DNA of 64,000 nucleotides from Defluviimonas aquaemixtae (lineage in GTDB: Bacteria > Pseudomonadota > Alphaproteobacteria > Rhodobacterales > Rhodobacteraceae). A model generated the notes under the pieces. The model ran no database searches. It was not told the origin of the DNA and saw nothing but the letters and a program-made list of their open reading frames with translations. Position 1 is the stretch's first letter; the number at the start of each line of letters is the position of its first letter. A program made the position numbers and the translations under genes. Positions 8,750-18,095 of this stretch are shown piece after piece. The stretch is taken from NCBI RefSeq assembly GCF_900302475.1, contig NZ_OMOQ01000003.1:496001-560000 (forward strand), in the 5' to 3' direction.

Positions 8750-9631
8750 TTGGATTTCGGACCCTTCCTGCTTCTCGCCCTGATGGAGGGCCTTGTCACC
8801 GCCGCGGTGCTCGCGCTGACGGCGGCGGGGCTGTCGTTGGTGTTCGGCATCATGCGGGTGGTGAACGTCGCGCATGGCGAGTTCTTCATGCTGGGCGCGC
8901 TGCTGGCGTGGTTCGTGTCGCAATGGGTGCCGGGACCCGCGCCTTTCGGCTTCCTCGCCGCGCTCGTCCTTTGCCCGCTGATCGTCGGGGCCATCGCGGC
9001 GCTCGCCGACATGCTCGTCCTGAAGCGGCTGAATTATGAGCCCGAGGCGACGATCGTCGCGACGATCGGGCTTCTCTACATCCTCCAGCAGGCGGCCTTG
9101 AGCTTCTTCGGCCCCGATGCGCGGCCGGTGCCCGCGCCGTTCAATCTGCGCCTGCAACTGCCGTGGTTCGGCTATTCAGGCTACAAGCTCGCCGTCGTCG
9201 TCGCGGCGATCCTCTTGCTGCTCGCCGTCTGGCTGATCCTGAAGCACACAAAGGCGGGGCTCGTCATGCGCGCCACGCAGATCGACCGCGACACGGCGCG
9301 GGCCTTCGGGATCAACGTGGACCGGGTCTATGCCGGGGTCTTCGCGATGGGGGCGGGGCTGGCCGCCATCGCGGCGGTGCTGATCGTGCCGATCCAGCAG
9401 GCGCATTACCTGATGGGCGGCGATCCGCTGCTCCTGTCCTTCATCGTCGTCATCATCGGCGGGCTCGGGAGCTTGCGCGGCACGCTCGTCGCGGCTTTGC
9501 TCATCGGGCTGTCGGACGGAGTCATCTCCACCTTCTTCGCACCGACGCTCGCCAAGATCATCGCGACGCTCGCCGTCGCGCTCGTGCTCGTTTTCCGCCC
9601 GCAGGGGCTGTTCGGCAGGCGCCCCGCATGA
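8750..9631 (+). CDS. ABC importer permease, LivH type
   Basis: A 293-residue inner-membrane permease of the branched-chain amino acid/urea importer family, with about eight hydrophobic segments and the LivH-type motifs GIMRVVNVAHGEFFMLGA (near 30-47) and VVIIGGLGSLRGTLVAALLIG (near 235-255). It starts with TTG 8750, the first possible codon giving the family's usual N-terminus. It lies 43 bases after the binding-protein gene with a hairpin between, and its stop overlaps the next permease (ATGA). Confidence 0.88.
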   Translation: MDFGPFLLLALMEGLVTAAVLALTAAGLSLVFGIMRVVNVAHGEFFMLGALLAWFVSQWVPGPAPFGFLAALVLCPLIVGAIAALADMLVLKRLNYEPEATIVATIGLLYILQQAALSFFGPDARPVPAPFNLRLQLPWFGYSGYKLAVVVAAILLLLAVWLILKHTKAGLVMRATQIDRDTARAFGINVDRVYAGVFAMGAGLAAIAAVLIVPIQQAHYLMGGDPLLLSFIVVIIGGLGSLRGTLVAALLIGLSDGVISTFFAPTLAKIIATLAVALVLVFRPQGLFGRRPA

Positions 9632-10569
9632 AGGCGGACCGCGCGCTGGCCCTGCATCTCGGCGTGCTCGCGGTGCTGCTCGTGCTGCACTTCGCGGCTC
9701 CCGCCTACCACCACACCAACATCGCACGCATCATGGTGCTCGCCGTCTACGCGATGGGCTACAACATCGCCTTCGGCTATACGGGGCTTCTGAGCCTCGG
9801 ACACGCGCTTCTGTTCGGCGCGGGGCTCTACGCGGCGGGGCTTCTCGCCTATCACGCCGGTGCGGGCGCGGCGACCGGACTTCTCGCGGGGCTTCTCGCC
9901 GGGGGGGCGATGGCCTTCGCGGTCGGCCTCCTCGCGCTGCGCACCGCGGGCGTGGCCTTCATGATCGTCACCTTGATGTTCGCGCAGGCGGGCTACCTGA
10001 CGATCCTCTACTACGGTGCCTGGACGCGCGGCGACGAGGGCATCGTCGTTCCCCGCACTGCCCGCGCGCTCGGCCCCTTCGATCTCTCGGACGATGGCAC
10101 GCGCTACATCGCCGCGCTGATCCTCTTCTCGGCGGCGCTTCTCCTCAACCTCTGGCTCGCCCGCTCGCCCAGGGGCCGCGTCATGGTGGCGATGCGCGAG
10201 AACGAGGAACGGAGCCGGATGCTCGGCTACAACCCCTTCACGGTGAAGCTCGCCGCGCTCACGATCTCGGGCCTCTACGCCGGGATCTCGGGCGCGGCCT
10301 ACGGGCTCATGTTCGGCTATGTGGGCGCGAGCTTCGCCTCGGTCCAATATTCGATCCTGCCGCTTCTCTACGTGCTTCTCGGCGGCGCGGGGACGGTGCT
10401 CGGCCCGTTCCTCGGCGCGCTCCTGATGTTCTACCTGATCGACTACGCGAGTTCCGTCACCGACGCGCACCAGTTCGTCACCGGCGCGGCGCTCGTCCTG
10501 CTGATCCTCTTCGCGCCGAAGGGCATCCTCGGCACGATCCGGGCACGGGGGCTGAAATGGCTGCCGTGA
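9628..10569 (+). CDS. ABC importer permease, LivM type
   Basis: A 313-residue second permease of the same importer. ATG 9628 overlaps the LivH-type stop by 4 bases. It shows the LivM pattern: [19 protein letters not shown] near the N-terminus, a coupling segment with [19 protein letters not shown] that contacts the ATPases, and [16 protein letters not shown] near the C-terminus. It pairs with the LivH-type subunit to form the transmembrane channel. Confidence 0.88.
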   Translation: MKADRALALHLGVLAVLLVLHFAAPAYHHTNIARIMVLAVYAMGYNIAFGYTGLLSLGHALLFGAGLYAAGLLAYHAGAGAATGLLAGLLAGGAMAFAVGLLALRTAGVAFMIVTLMFAQAGYLTILYYGAWTRGDEGIVVPRTARALGPFDLSDDGTRYIAALILFSAALLLNLWLARSPRGRVMVAMRENEERSRMLGYNPFTVKLAALTISGLYAGISGAAYGLMFGYVGASFASVQYSILPLLYVLLGGAGTVLGPFLGALLMFYLIDYASSVTDAHQFVTGAALVLLILFAPKGILGTIRARGLKWLP

Positions 10570-11267
10570 CGCTTCTTGAGGCGCGCGGGCTGACCCGCCA
10601 TTTCGACGGCCTGAAGGCGGTCGACGGCGTGGACTTCGATCTGACGGAAGGCGAGATCCACGCGCTGATCGGTCCGAACGGCGCGGGCAAGACGACCTTC
10701 GTGAGCCTTCTTTCCGGCCGCATTCCCGCGCAGTCCGGCACGATCCGCTTCGCCGGGCGCGACATCACTCGGCTGCCCGCCCATGCCCGTGTCCGCGCGG
10801 GCATCGCCTACACTTTCCAAATAACCCAGATCTACGGCGCGCTCACCGTCTTCGACAACGTGGCACTGGCAGTCCAGAGCCGTCATTCGCACCGTCTGTC
10901 GGACGACGCGATGGAGGCGCTCGCCCGCGTCGGGCTCGAGGGGCGCGCCAATCAGACGGCCGGCACGCTCAGCTACGGCCACCAGCGGTTGATCGAAGTC
11001 GCGATGGGGCTCGCGCTGAAGCCGAGGCTCCTGATCCTCGACGAGCCGACGCAGGGGCTCGCGCAGGGCGAGATCGAGAGCTTCAAGGATATTGTTCGAA
11101 GCGTCGTGCCGGAGGCCACCGTGCTTCTCATCGAACACAACATGGACGTGGTCATGGACCTCGCCCACCGGATCACGGTTCTGAACTTCGGCCAGGTGCT
11201 GGCGACCGGCACGCCGGACGCGATCCGCGCGAACAAGGCGGTGCAGACCGCCTATCTGGGGGGCTGA
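10557..11267 (+). CDS. ABC importer ATPase, LivG type
   Basis: A 236-residue ATPase, one of two energising subunits. Walker A is GPNGAGKTT (about 39-47), the signature loop is the variant LSYGHQR, and Walker B is [11 protein letters not shown] followed by the [11 protein letters not shown] switch region. The start overlaps the LivM-type gene by 13 bases, which indicates coupled translation. The variant LSYG signature is usual in LivG proteins. Confidence 0.9.
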   Translation: MAAVTLLEARGLTRHFDGLKAVDGVDFDLTEGEIHALIGPNGAGKTTFVSLLSGRIPAQSGTIRFAGRDITRLPAHARVRAGIAYTFQITQIYGALTVFDNVALAVQSRHSHRLSDDAMEALARVGLEGRANQTAGTLSYGHQRLIEVAMGLALKPRLLILDEPTQGLAQGEIESFKDIVRSVVPEATVLLIEHNMDVVMDLAHRITVLNFGQVLATGTPDAIRANKAVQTAYLGG

Positions 11268-11963
11268 GTGCTGAGGCTTTCCGGCATCGAGGCGGGCTAC
11301 GGCGAGGTGCAGGTCCTGCGCGGCCTCACGCTCGACGTGGCGGCGGGCGAGGTTCTGTGCGTCATGGGCCGGAATGGCGCAGGCAAGTCCACGATGCTGA
11401 AAACCATCATGGGACAGGTGCGGGCGTCATCGGGAACGATCGAGCTTGCCGGATCCCGGATCGACAGCCTCGCCGCCCATGTCGTGCCGCGACAGGGCAT
11501 CGGATACGTGCCGCAGGGCCGCAGGCTCTTCGGCGAGCTGACCGTGGCCGAGAACATCGAGATCGGGCTCATGACCCGCAACCGCGGATCTGCCATGCGC
11601 GACCGGGTGCTGCACCTCTTCCCGCGCCTGCGCGAACGGATGGGGCAGGTCTCGCGCACGCTGTCGGGAGGCGAGCAGCAGATGCTCGCCATAGCCCGCG
11701 CGCTTTGCCTCGAACCCAAGGTGCTTTTGCTCGACGAGCCGACGGAGGGGCTCCAGCCTTCGATGATCGCGCTCATCCGAGATACGGTGGTGGCGCTGAA
11801 GAAGACCGGCGTGGCGACGATCCTGGTAGAACAGCGTGTCGACGCCGCGCTGTCCGTCGCCGACCGGATTGCCTTCATGGTCGGCGGCGCTGTGGCCCAG
11901 ACCGTCCCTGCCCGTGGTCTGCGCCCGGATGCCGAAGAATTTGTCACGTATGTCGGGATCTGA
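11268..11963 (+). CDS. ABC importer ATPase, LivF type
   Basis: A 231-residue second ATPase, starting at GTG immediately after the LivG-type stop. Walker A is GRNGAGKST, signature LSGGEQQMLAIARAL, Walker B LLLDEPTEGLQP, all intact. The GYGEVQVLRGLTLDV opening is typical of LivF. It completes a five-part importer (binding protein, two permeases, two ATPases) in conserved order. No enzyme gene follows, so only the upstream AA_synth and membrane proteins hint at the substrate. Confidence 0.9.
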   Translation: MLRLSGIEAGYGEVQVLRGLTLDVAAGEVLCVMGRNGAGKSTMLKTIMGQVRASSGTIELAGSRIDSLAAHVVPRQGIGYVPQGRRLFGELTVAENIEIGLMTRNRGSAMRDRVLHLFPRLRERMGQVSRTLSGGEQQMLAIARALCLEPKVLLLDEPTEGLQPSMIALIRDTVVALKKTGVATILVEQRVDAALSVADRIAFMVGGAVAQTVPARGLRPDAEEFVTYVGI

Positions 11964-12068
11964 ACCGGCGAAAAGGTCAGAGCCCGCCAACTGAACGAAA
12001 GCGTCCAGTGATTACAGCGGGTCTTGTTGCGATGATTTGGCGAACGCTCCCGAGTGCCTGCGGCCTGG

Positions 12069-12473
12069 TCAGCCGCTCCAACCACTGATCACTGCGTCCG
12101 CTTCCAGCTCGACAAGCCATTCAGGGTTCACGAAACGGTCGATGGCCATGATGGTGTCGACTGGACGAACGTCGCGGAAATACTTCTTCCGAACATCGAT
12201 CGCGGCTTTCCAGTTTTGCATGTCGGTCAGTATCACCCGGGTCCGCACGACGTCATGCAGCCCGGACCCGGCCTGTTCGAGAGCGGCCTTAATGATCTCG
12301 ATGCACTGACGGGTTTGGGCCGCCACATCGCCGATACCGACCGTCCTTCCATCCGGTCCGACAGGAGCCGTCCCGCCGATCGTGATGAAAGGGCCGACCC
12401 GCACCGCGCGGGAAAAACCCACCACAAGCTCCATCGGATTGCCATTCGAAATCAGTTCCCGATCCAGCTTCAT
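12069..12473 (-). CDS. RidA/YjgF family protein (non-archetypal)
   Basis: A 134-residue member of the RidA superfamily, small trimeric proteins that hydrolyse reactive enamines/imines or handle related intermediates. ATG 12473 is chosen because GGGGGAT precedes it. Family features: GFSRAVRVGPFITIGGTAP, AQTRQCIEIIKAALEQAG and VVRTRVILTD. The arginine that in RidA binds the substrate carboxylate (the ARS of the C-terminal part) is not evident in RPVDTIMAIDRF, pointing to one of the Rid4-7 type subgroups rather than a true deaminase. It is divergent from the methyltransferase gene. Confidence 0.8.
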   Translation of the reverse strand: MKLDRELISNGNPMELVVGFSRAVRVGPFITIGGTAPVGPDGRTVGIGDVAAQTRQCIEIIKAALEQAGSGLHDVVRTRVILTDMQNWKAAIDVRKKYFRDVRPVDTIMAIDRFVNPEWLVELEADAVISGWSG

Positions 12474-12544
12474 GTTGTTGATCCCCCAAAACCAGCGCAT
12501 CGTTGATGCGACTTTAGAGCGCCGCGTGGGAAGTGGGAACAACG

Positions 12545-13345
12545 ATGGCATCCGATTCTGCGTTTGACTCGTGGAGCGCCGGACAGAGTTACGAGCACTA
12601 CATGGGCCGTTGGAGCCGCAAGATCGCCACCGAATACATCGGCTGGCTCGGGCCTCCTCGGAACGCAGACTGGCTGGAAATCGGCTGCGGGACCGGCGCG
12701 CTTACACAGGCCATACTCGCATCGTGCCAGCCGCGCTCAGTTCTTGCGATTGACCGATCAGAGGACTTCGTGGCGCACGCCTGCGACGCCATGTCCGACC
12801 CGCGCTTGCAGTTCGAAGTCGCGGAGGCGCAGAATCTGCCGCGACCGAATGCGTCGGTCGATGTGGTCACGTCGGCATTGGTACTGAATTTCGTGCCAGA
12901 CCGGAAAGCGGCGCTAACCGAAATGCTTCGGGTTCTGCGCCCGCGCGGTCTGTTGACGTTCTATGTCTGGGATTATCCTGACGGCGGAATGGGGTTCATC
13001 GATGCCTTCTGGAAAGCGGCCGCCACGCTTGATCCCGCCGCCGCAGACCTTGACGAGGGTGCGCGCTTTTCGTTCTGCACCCCCGGCGGGCTCGCCGCAA
13101 TGTGCCGCGAGGCTGACATCTCCGATCCCCAGATCAGCGCAATCGAGGTTGTCACCGAGTTTCCCGACTTCGAGGCTTTCTGGCACCCGTTCACCCTGGG
13201 CGCCGGGCCCGCTCCGGGTTATTGCAGGAACCTGTCCGAAGAAGGCCGCAGACGGTTGAAGGACCGGCTTGCCGAGCAGCTTGACGGCGACGGACCAGTT
13301 CGTCTTCTCGCTCGCGCGTGGGCCGTCAAGGCGATTGCGCAGTGA
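12545..13345 (+). CDS. Class I SAM-dependent methyltransferase
   Basis: A 266-residue methyltransferase of the UbiE/Methyltransf_11 kind. SAM-binding motif I is LEIGCGTGALT (near 40), the acidic motif II region is VLAIDRSEDF, and post-motifs are ASVDVVTSALVLNFVPD and LRVLRPRGLLTFYVWD. ATG 12545 is preferred over GTG 12533 as the cleaner start, though the ribosome site is weak. No substrate can be inferred; the neighbour is a divergent RidA-like gene. Confidence 0.8.
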   Translation: MASDSAFDSWSAGQSYEHYMGRWSRKIATEYIGWLGPPRNADWLEIGCGTGALTQAILASCQPRSVLAIDRSEDFVAHACDAMSDPRLQFEVAEAQNLPRPNASVDVVTSALVLNFVPDRKAALTEMLRVLRPRGLLTFYVWDYPDGGMGFIDAFWKAAATLDPAAADLDEGARFSFCTPGGLAAMCREADISDPQISAIEVVTEFPDFEAFWHPFTLGAGPAPGYCRNLSEEGRRRLKDRLAEQLDGDGPVRLLARAWAVKAIAQ

Positions 13346-13413
13346 GAGGATGCAGGCATTTCCGCTTTGTCCCATCCGATTCGCTCTACAAACAGTAGCA
13401 GCGGCATGATTTT

Positions 13414-13439
13414 GTTGCTCCCGAACCTAGGCGAGCAAC
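13414..13439. promoter_or_regulatory. Inverted repeat upstream of nucleoside importer operon
   Basis: GTTGCTC (13414-13420) and GAGCAAC (13433-13439), 12 bases apart, in the intergenic region after the methyltransferase gene. The bases from about 13440 to 13510 are AT-rich and probably hold the promoter of the BMP-type operon starting at 13539. Could be an operator or a weak hairpin terminator of the upstream gene. Confidence 0.3.
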
Positions 13440-13538
13440 CCGCTGCGCGAATAGAATTTTCTTGTGCGAATCTCCACGGGCTTTACCAATTGATAAAAAT
13501 TTGAGCACGGGAGCGAACCAACCAACAGGGGGCTGAAC

Positions 13539-14564
13539 ATGACTTTCAAGACCAGACGGGCCGGGATTAGCCGGCGGCAACTCATGGTGACGGCAGCTGG
13601 CGTCACGGCGACGGGGATTGTCGGGCTGCCGGGCCGCGCATTCGCGGCCGACCCGATCAAGGTCGCGGGCATCTATACTGTGCCAGTAGAACAGCAATGG
13701 GTGAGCCGCATCCACAAGGCCGCCGAAGCCGCGGTCGGGGCCGGAACGGCGGATTACGTCTACACCGAGAACACCGCGAACACCGACTATCCCCGCGTGA
13801 TGCGGGAATACGCCGAACAGGGCTACGGACTCATCGTGGGCGAGATCTTCGGCGTGGAGCAGGAGGCCCGCGAGGTCGTAGACGAATATCCCGACACCGC
13901 CTTCCTGCTCGGCTCGTCCTTCCTGCAGGATGAGGCGCATCCAAACCTCGCCGTCTTCGACAACTACATCCAGGATGCGAGCTACCTGTCCGGCATCATC
14001 GCGGGCGCGATGACGCAGTCGGGCAATATCGGCATGGTCGGCGGCTTTCCGATCCCCGAGGTCAACCGGCTCATGAACGCCTTCATGGCCGGGGTGCGCG
14101 AGATGAAACCCGACGCGTCCTTCCAGGTCAGCTTCATAGGCTCGTGGTTCGATCCGCCGAAAGCAAAGGAAACCGCGTTCGCTATGATCGATAACGGCGC
14201 GGACCTGATGTACGCCGAGCGCTTCGGCGTTTCGGACGCGGCGCAGGAACGCGGTATCCTCGCCATCGGCAACGTGATCGACACGCAGGCCGACTATCCC
14301 GAGACCGTCGTCGCCTCGGCGCTCTGGCATTTCGAACCGACACTGAACGCCGCGCTCGAAAGGGTCGCAGCCGGGGACTTCAAGGCCGACAACTACGGTG
14401 TCTATTCGTTCCTGAAGGAAGGCGGCTGCTCACTCGCGCCGCTCGGCACGTTCGAGGGCAAGGTGCCCGAGGAGGCTATGGCGCTCGTTGCCGAACGCGA
14501 GGCGGCGATCAAGGACGGCTCCTTCACCGTCGAAATCGACGACAGCGAACCGAAATCCGCCTGA
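13539..14564 (+). CDS. BMP-family nucleoside/nucleobase-binding lipoprotein-like protein
   Basis: A 341-residue binding protein of the BMP (PnrA-like) family, which bind nucleosides or related bases for an ABC importer. It has a Tat-type signal (SRRQLMV then hydrophobic to FAADP) instead of the lipobox found in many BMP proteins. Typical sequence: YAEQGYGLIVGEIFGV, GIIAGAMTQSGNIGMVGGFP and MYAERFGVSDAA. The ATPase gene overlaps its stop (TGATG). With the downstream deaminase this points to uptake of a pyrimidine or purine base or nucleoside. Confidence 0.88.
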   Translation: MTFKTRRAGISRRQLMVTAAGVTATGIVGLPGRAFAADPIKVAGIYTVPVEQQWVSRIHKAAEAAVGAGTADYVYTENTANTDYPRVMREYAEQGYGLIVGEIFGVEQEAREVVDEYPDTAFLLGSSFLQDEAHPNLAVFDNYIQDASYLSGIIAGAMTQSGNIGMVGGFPIPEVNRLMNAFMAGVREMKPDASFQVSFIGSWFDPPKAKETAFAMIDNGADLMYAERFGVSDAAQERGILAIGNVIDTQADYPETVVASALWHFEPTLNAALERVAAGDFKADNYGVYSFLKEGGCSLAPLGTFEGKVPEEAMALVAEREAAIKDGSFTVEIDDSEPKSA

Positions 14565-16108
14565 TGGATGCGGGGGACGGGGCGGAGGTCGTCCTCCGCC
14601 TCGATGGCATCACGAAACGCTTCGGGCCGCTTGTCGCCAATGACGCGATCGGGTTCGAGCTTCGGCGCGGCGAGGTCATCGCCCTTCTCGGCGAGAACGG
14701 AGCGGGCAAGACGACGCTGATGAACATTCTCTTCGGCCACTACACCGCCGACGAGGGTACTGTCGAAGTATTTCACAAGCCCCTGCCGCCTGGCCATCCG
14801 CGTGCGGCCCTGGCGGCGGGCGTCGGCATGGTCCATCAGCATTTCACGCTGGCCGACAACTTGAGTGTCTTGGAGAACATCCTTCTCGGTACCCGCTCGC
14901 TCTTGTCCTTTGGCCTAGACACCCGCGCCGCCCGGGCGAAGGTGGAAAAGCTCTCCGCCGATTTTGGGCTAACGGTCCACCTCGACGCCCGCGTCGGCAC
15001 GCTTTCGGTTGGAGAGCGACAACGGGTCGAGATCCTCAAGGCGCTCTACCGGGATGCCAGGATCCTGATCCTCGACGAACCCACCGCCGTCCTCACTCCG
15101 CAGGAAACGACCGCGCTCTTCGAGACGTTGAGGAAGGCCGTTGTGCTTGGCCTTTCGGTGATCTTCATCTCTCACAAGCTCGGTGAGGTGATGGCCATTT
15201 CCTCCCGTGTCCTCGTGCTTAGGCACGGGCGACTCGTAGGTGAGGTCGCCACTGCCGACACCGACCGCAATCGGCTGGCCGAGATGATGGTCGGCGCCGA
15301 GATCACGCCGCCCAGCGTGACCGAACGCATACCCGGCCCAGCGCTTCTTACATTGAAGGGCGTCACCACGGCCAGGCAGGGCAATGCGCCGGGGCTTCGT
15401 GGCGTGGACCTGACGCTCCGCGCGGGCCAGATCACCGGCCTTGCCGGGGTCTCCGGCAATGGTCAGTTCGCACTCGCCGGTCTCATCGGCGGTCTCGACG
15501 TACCGACCAGCGGGACCATGGAGCTGCATCCCGCCCATTCCGGCGACTGGTCGCCCCGCGCCGCGCTGGCTGCCGGCATAGCCCGCATTCCGGAGGACCG
15601 CCACAGGACAGGGACGATCGCCGACTTCACGCTGACGGAAAACGCCATTCTCGAGACATACGAAAACCGGCCTTACAGCCGGAAGGGCTGGATGGACTGG
15701 AAAGCCGCCGAGGACTTCGCGAAGACCGTCATCGACACCTACGATGTCCGTTGCCCTGGCCCATCTGTGCATATCCGTCTCCTTTCGGGCGGCAATATGC
15801 AAAAGCTGATTCTTGGTCGGGTGCTTGAGGCGGGGCCGAAGATCATCCTTGCAAATCAGCCTGTCCGCGGGCTCGACATCGGTGCGGTGACCTTCGTCCA
15901 CGGGCAGCTGATCGCGGCCCGCGACAGTGGCGCGGCGGTCCTCTTGATTTCCGAGGATCTCGACGAAATCATGGCGCTTTCCGATGTCGTCCACGTGGTT
16001 TACGAGGGCCGCCTGTCGCCTGCCTTTCCACGCGGCACCAAGACGCCGGCCGAGCTCGGCGTCTGGATGGCCGGGCACGGTTTCGGTGGGGACGCCCATG
16101 CGGCTTGA
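14564..16108 (+). CDS. Duplicated-domain ABC ATPase of nucleoside/sugar importer
   Basis: A 514-residue protein with two ABC domains, as in RbsA/YufO. The first half has intact Walker A (GENGAGKTT), signature LSVGERQRVEI and Walker B LILDEPTAVL. The second half has the usual degenerate P-loop GVSGNGQFA, the IPEDRHRTG segment and signature LSGGNMQK, with LANQPVRGLDIG in place of a standard Walker B. This degeneration is normal in the family. Overlaps both neighbours (1 and 11 bases). Confidence 0.9.
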   Translation: MDAGDGAEVVLRLDGITKRFGPLVANDAIGFELRRGEVIALLGENGAGKTTLMNILFGHYTADEGTVEVFHKPLPPGHPRAALAAGVGMVHQHFTLADNLSVLENILLGTRSLLSFGLDTRAARAKVEKLSADFGLTVHLDARVGTLSVGERQRVEILKALYRDARILILDEPTAVLTPQETTALFETLRKAVVLGLSVIFISHKLGEVMAISSRVLVLRHGRLVGEVATADTDRNRLAEMMVGAEITPPSVTERIPGPALLTLKGVTTARQGNAPGLRGVDLTLRAGQITGLAGVSGNGQFALAGLIGGLDVPTSGTMELHPAHSGDWSPRAALAAGIARIPEDRHRTGTIADFTLTENAILETYENRPYSRKGWMDWKAAEDFAKTVIDTYDVRCPGPSVHIRLLSGGNMQKLILGRVLEAGPKIILANQPVRGLDIGAVTFVHGQLIAARDSGAAVLLISEDLDEIMALSDVVHVVYEGRLSPAFPRGTKTPAELGVWMAGHGFGGDAHAA

Positions 16109-17147
16109 GCCCATCCCCAACCCTTCGCCGATCCGGATCTTCGGCCTGCCCGCAGCGGCGCTCGTGCTGACGGTGATCGTCGCGTCGTTCCTGTCGCTTC
16201 TCGCGGGCGCCAATCCCTTCGCGACGCTGGGGCTCATCCTGAAGGGCGCGGCGGGGTCGAAGTTCGCGCTCCTCGAAACCCTGAACCGCGCGACGCCCCT
16301 CATCTTCACCGGTCTCGCCGTCGCGGTCGCCTTCCGCGCGCGGCTATGGAACATCGGCGCGGAGGCGCAGCTCTACGCGGGCGCGATCGTCACCGTCTTG
16401 CTCGGCACCGGCGCGCTGCCGCTGCAGTCCCTCCTTCTCATTCCGGTCATCGCCCTCGCTTCGATGGTCGCGGGGGCGCTGCTTCTGCTCGGTCCGGTGC
16501 TGCTCAAGACCCGGCTCGGCGTGGACGAGGTCGTGACGACGCTTCTCTTCAACTTCATCATGCTCCTCTTCGTCTCCTACCTTCTCGAAGGCCCGATGAA
16601 GGATCCAATGGGGATGGGCTGGCCGAAGTCGCCTGCGCTCGAGAAGGCCGCCCGCCTGCCGCGCATCGTCGAGGGGCTGCGGCTTCACTGGGGGTTCGGG
16701 CTCGCCATTCTCGCGGCCATCGCGGTGTGGGTCGTCCAGACCCGCACGACGCTCGGCTACGAGATCCGCGCCGTCGGCCAGAACGCCGAGGCCGCGCGCT
16801 TCGCGGGCATTCCGGTGGGCAGGGTGCTTGTGAAAACGGCGCTCCTCTCGGGTGGTCTCGCCGCGCTGGCGGGCTTCTCCGAGGTCGCGGGGCTGAAGGG
16901 CAACCTTACCTTGGATCTCTCCCCGGGCTTCGGCTACACGGGCATTATCGTCGCGATGCTGGCTCTCCTGAACCCTCTGGGCGTAGTCTTCTCCGCGCTC
17001 TTTGTAGCGGGCGTCTTCGTCGGCGCCGACAGCATGAGCCGCGCGGCCGGTGTGCCGACCTACATCGCCGACATCCTGCTTGCCACCGCGCTTCTGACGA
17101 TGGTCCTCGCCCTCAGGCTCACTCGAACCCGCGTCCGGTGGGGCTGA
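16098..17147 (+). CDS. Nucleoside-type ABC importer permease 1
   Basis: A 349-residue permease of the BPD_transp_2 family (YufP-like). ATG 16098 overlaps the ATPase stop by 11 bases; an earlier in-frame ATG lies deep inside the ATPase gene and is rejected. Family features: FTGLAVAVAFRARLWNIGAEAQL, DEVVTTLLFNFIM, and GYEIRAVGQNAEAARFAGI, the loop that contacts the ATPase. About eight hydrophobic segments. Confidence 0.9.
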   Translation: MRLEPIPNPSPIRIFGLPAAALVLTVIVASFLSLLAGANPFATLGLILKGAAGSKFALLETLNRATPLIFTGLAVAVAFRARLWNIGAEAQLYAGAIVTVLLGTGALPLQSLLLIPVIALASMVAGALLLLGPVLLKTRLGVDEVVTTLLFNFIMLLFVSYLLEGPMKDPMGMGWPKSPALEKAARLPRIVEGLRLHWGFGLAILAAIAVWVVQTRTTLGYEIRAVGQNAEAARFAGIPVGRVLVKTALLSGGLAALAGFSEVAGLKGNLTLDLSPGFGYTGIIVAMLALLNPLGVVFSALFVAGVFVGADSMSRAAGVPTYIADILLATALLTMVLALRLTRTRVRWG

Positions 17148-17150
17148 GCG

Positions 17151-18095
17151 ATGGACCTTCTCGACATCCTCCTGACCGCCAGCTTCTGGGCCGCAGCTGT
17201 CCGCATCGCCTCGCCCCTGATCTTCGCAACGCTCGGTGAACTCATCTGCGAACGTGCGGGGGTTCTCAATCTTGGCATCGAGGGGATCATGGTCATCGGC
17301 GCATTCGCCGGATGGATGACTGTTTACCTCGGCTTCGGCCTCTGGCCGGGTGTCATTGTCGCGATGCTGTCGGGCATGCTCTTCGGCCTGCTCCATGCGA
17401 CACTCACCGTGCCTTTTGGCCTTTCCCAGCACGTCGTTGGCCTCGGCATCACGCTTCTGGCCACCGCGACCGCCTATTTCGCCTACCGTCTCTCGCTGCC
17501 CGAAGTGACGTCGCCGCCGAAGATCCGGCCCTTCCAGCCGTTTGAGATTCCCGTCTTATCGGACATTCCCCTTATCGGACCGGCGTTCTTCCACCAGACC
17601 GCGCTCACTTACCTCGCCTTCGCGCTGATCGCCCTGGTCGCCCTCATCCTTTACCGTACACCTCTTGGCCTCGCGTTGCGCGCGGCAGGCGAAAACCCAG
17701 CCTCGGTCGAGGCTCAGGGACTCTCCGTTACGGCGATCCGCATGGGGGCGGTCATCGTCGGCTCCGGCCTCATGGCGGTGGGCGGAGCCTTCCTGACGAT
17801 GTCGGCCTTCTCGTCGTTCTTCTTCGAGATGGTGAACGGCCGTGGCTGGATCTGCATCGCGCTCGTCGTCTTCGGGGCGTGGCAGCCCGGCAAGGCGGCG
17901 CTCGGCGCACTTCTCTTTGCCGCCTTCGACGCGCTCCAGGTGCGGCTCCAGCAGACTCCCATGGGCGCGGTCGTGCCCTACCAGGTCTTTCTGATGGTGC
18001 CCTATGTGCTCTCGATCCTCGCGCTCGTCCTCATGTCGCGCCGCGCCGAGGTTCCGGCGGCGCTGATGATCCCGTTCAACAAGGGGGAACGCTGA
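17151..18095 (+). CDS. Nucleoside-type ABC importer permease 2
   Basis: A 314-residue second permease (YufQ-like), 3 bases after permease 1. It carries the hallmark LGELICERAGVLNLGIEG near residue 30 and the ATPase-contact loop LALRAAGENPASVEAQGLS. The stop overlaps the ATG of the deaminase-like gene, so importer and enzyme are one transcript. Confidence 0.9.
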   Translation: MDLLDILLTASFWAAAVRIASPLIFATLGELICERAGVLNLGIEGIMVIGAFAGWMTVYLGFGLWPGVIVAMLSGMLFGLLHATLTVPFGLSQHVVGLGITLLATATAYFAYRLSLPEVTSPPKIRPFQPFEIPVLSDIPLIGPAFFHQTALTYLAFALIALVALILYRTPLGLALRAAGENPASVEAQGLSVTAIRMGAVIVGSGLMAVGGAFLTMSAFSSFFFEMVNGRGWICIALVVFGAWQPGKAALGALLFAAFDALQVRLQQTPMGAVVPYQVFLMVPYVLSILALVLMSRRAEVPAALMIPFNKGER

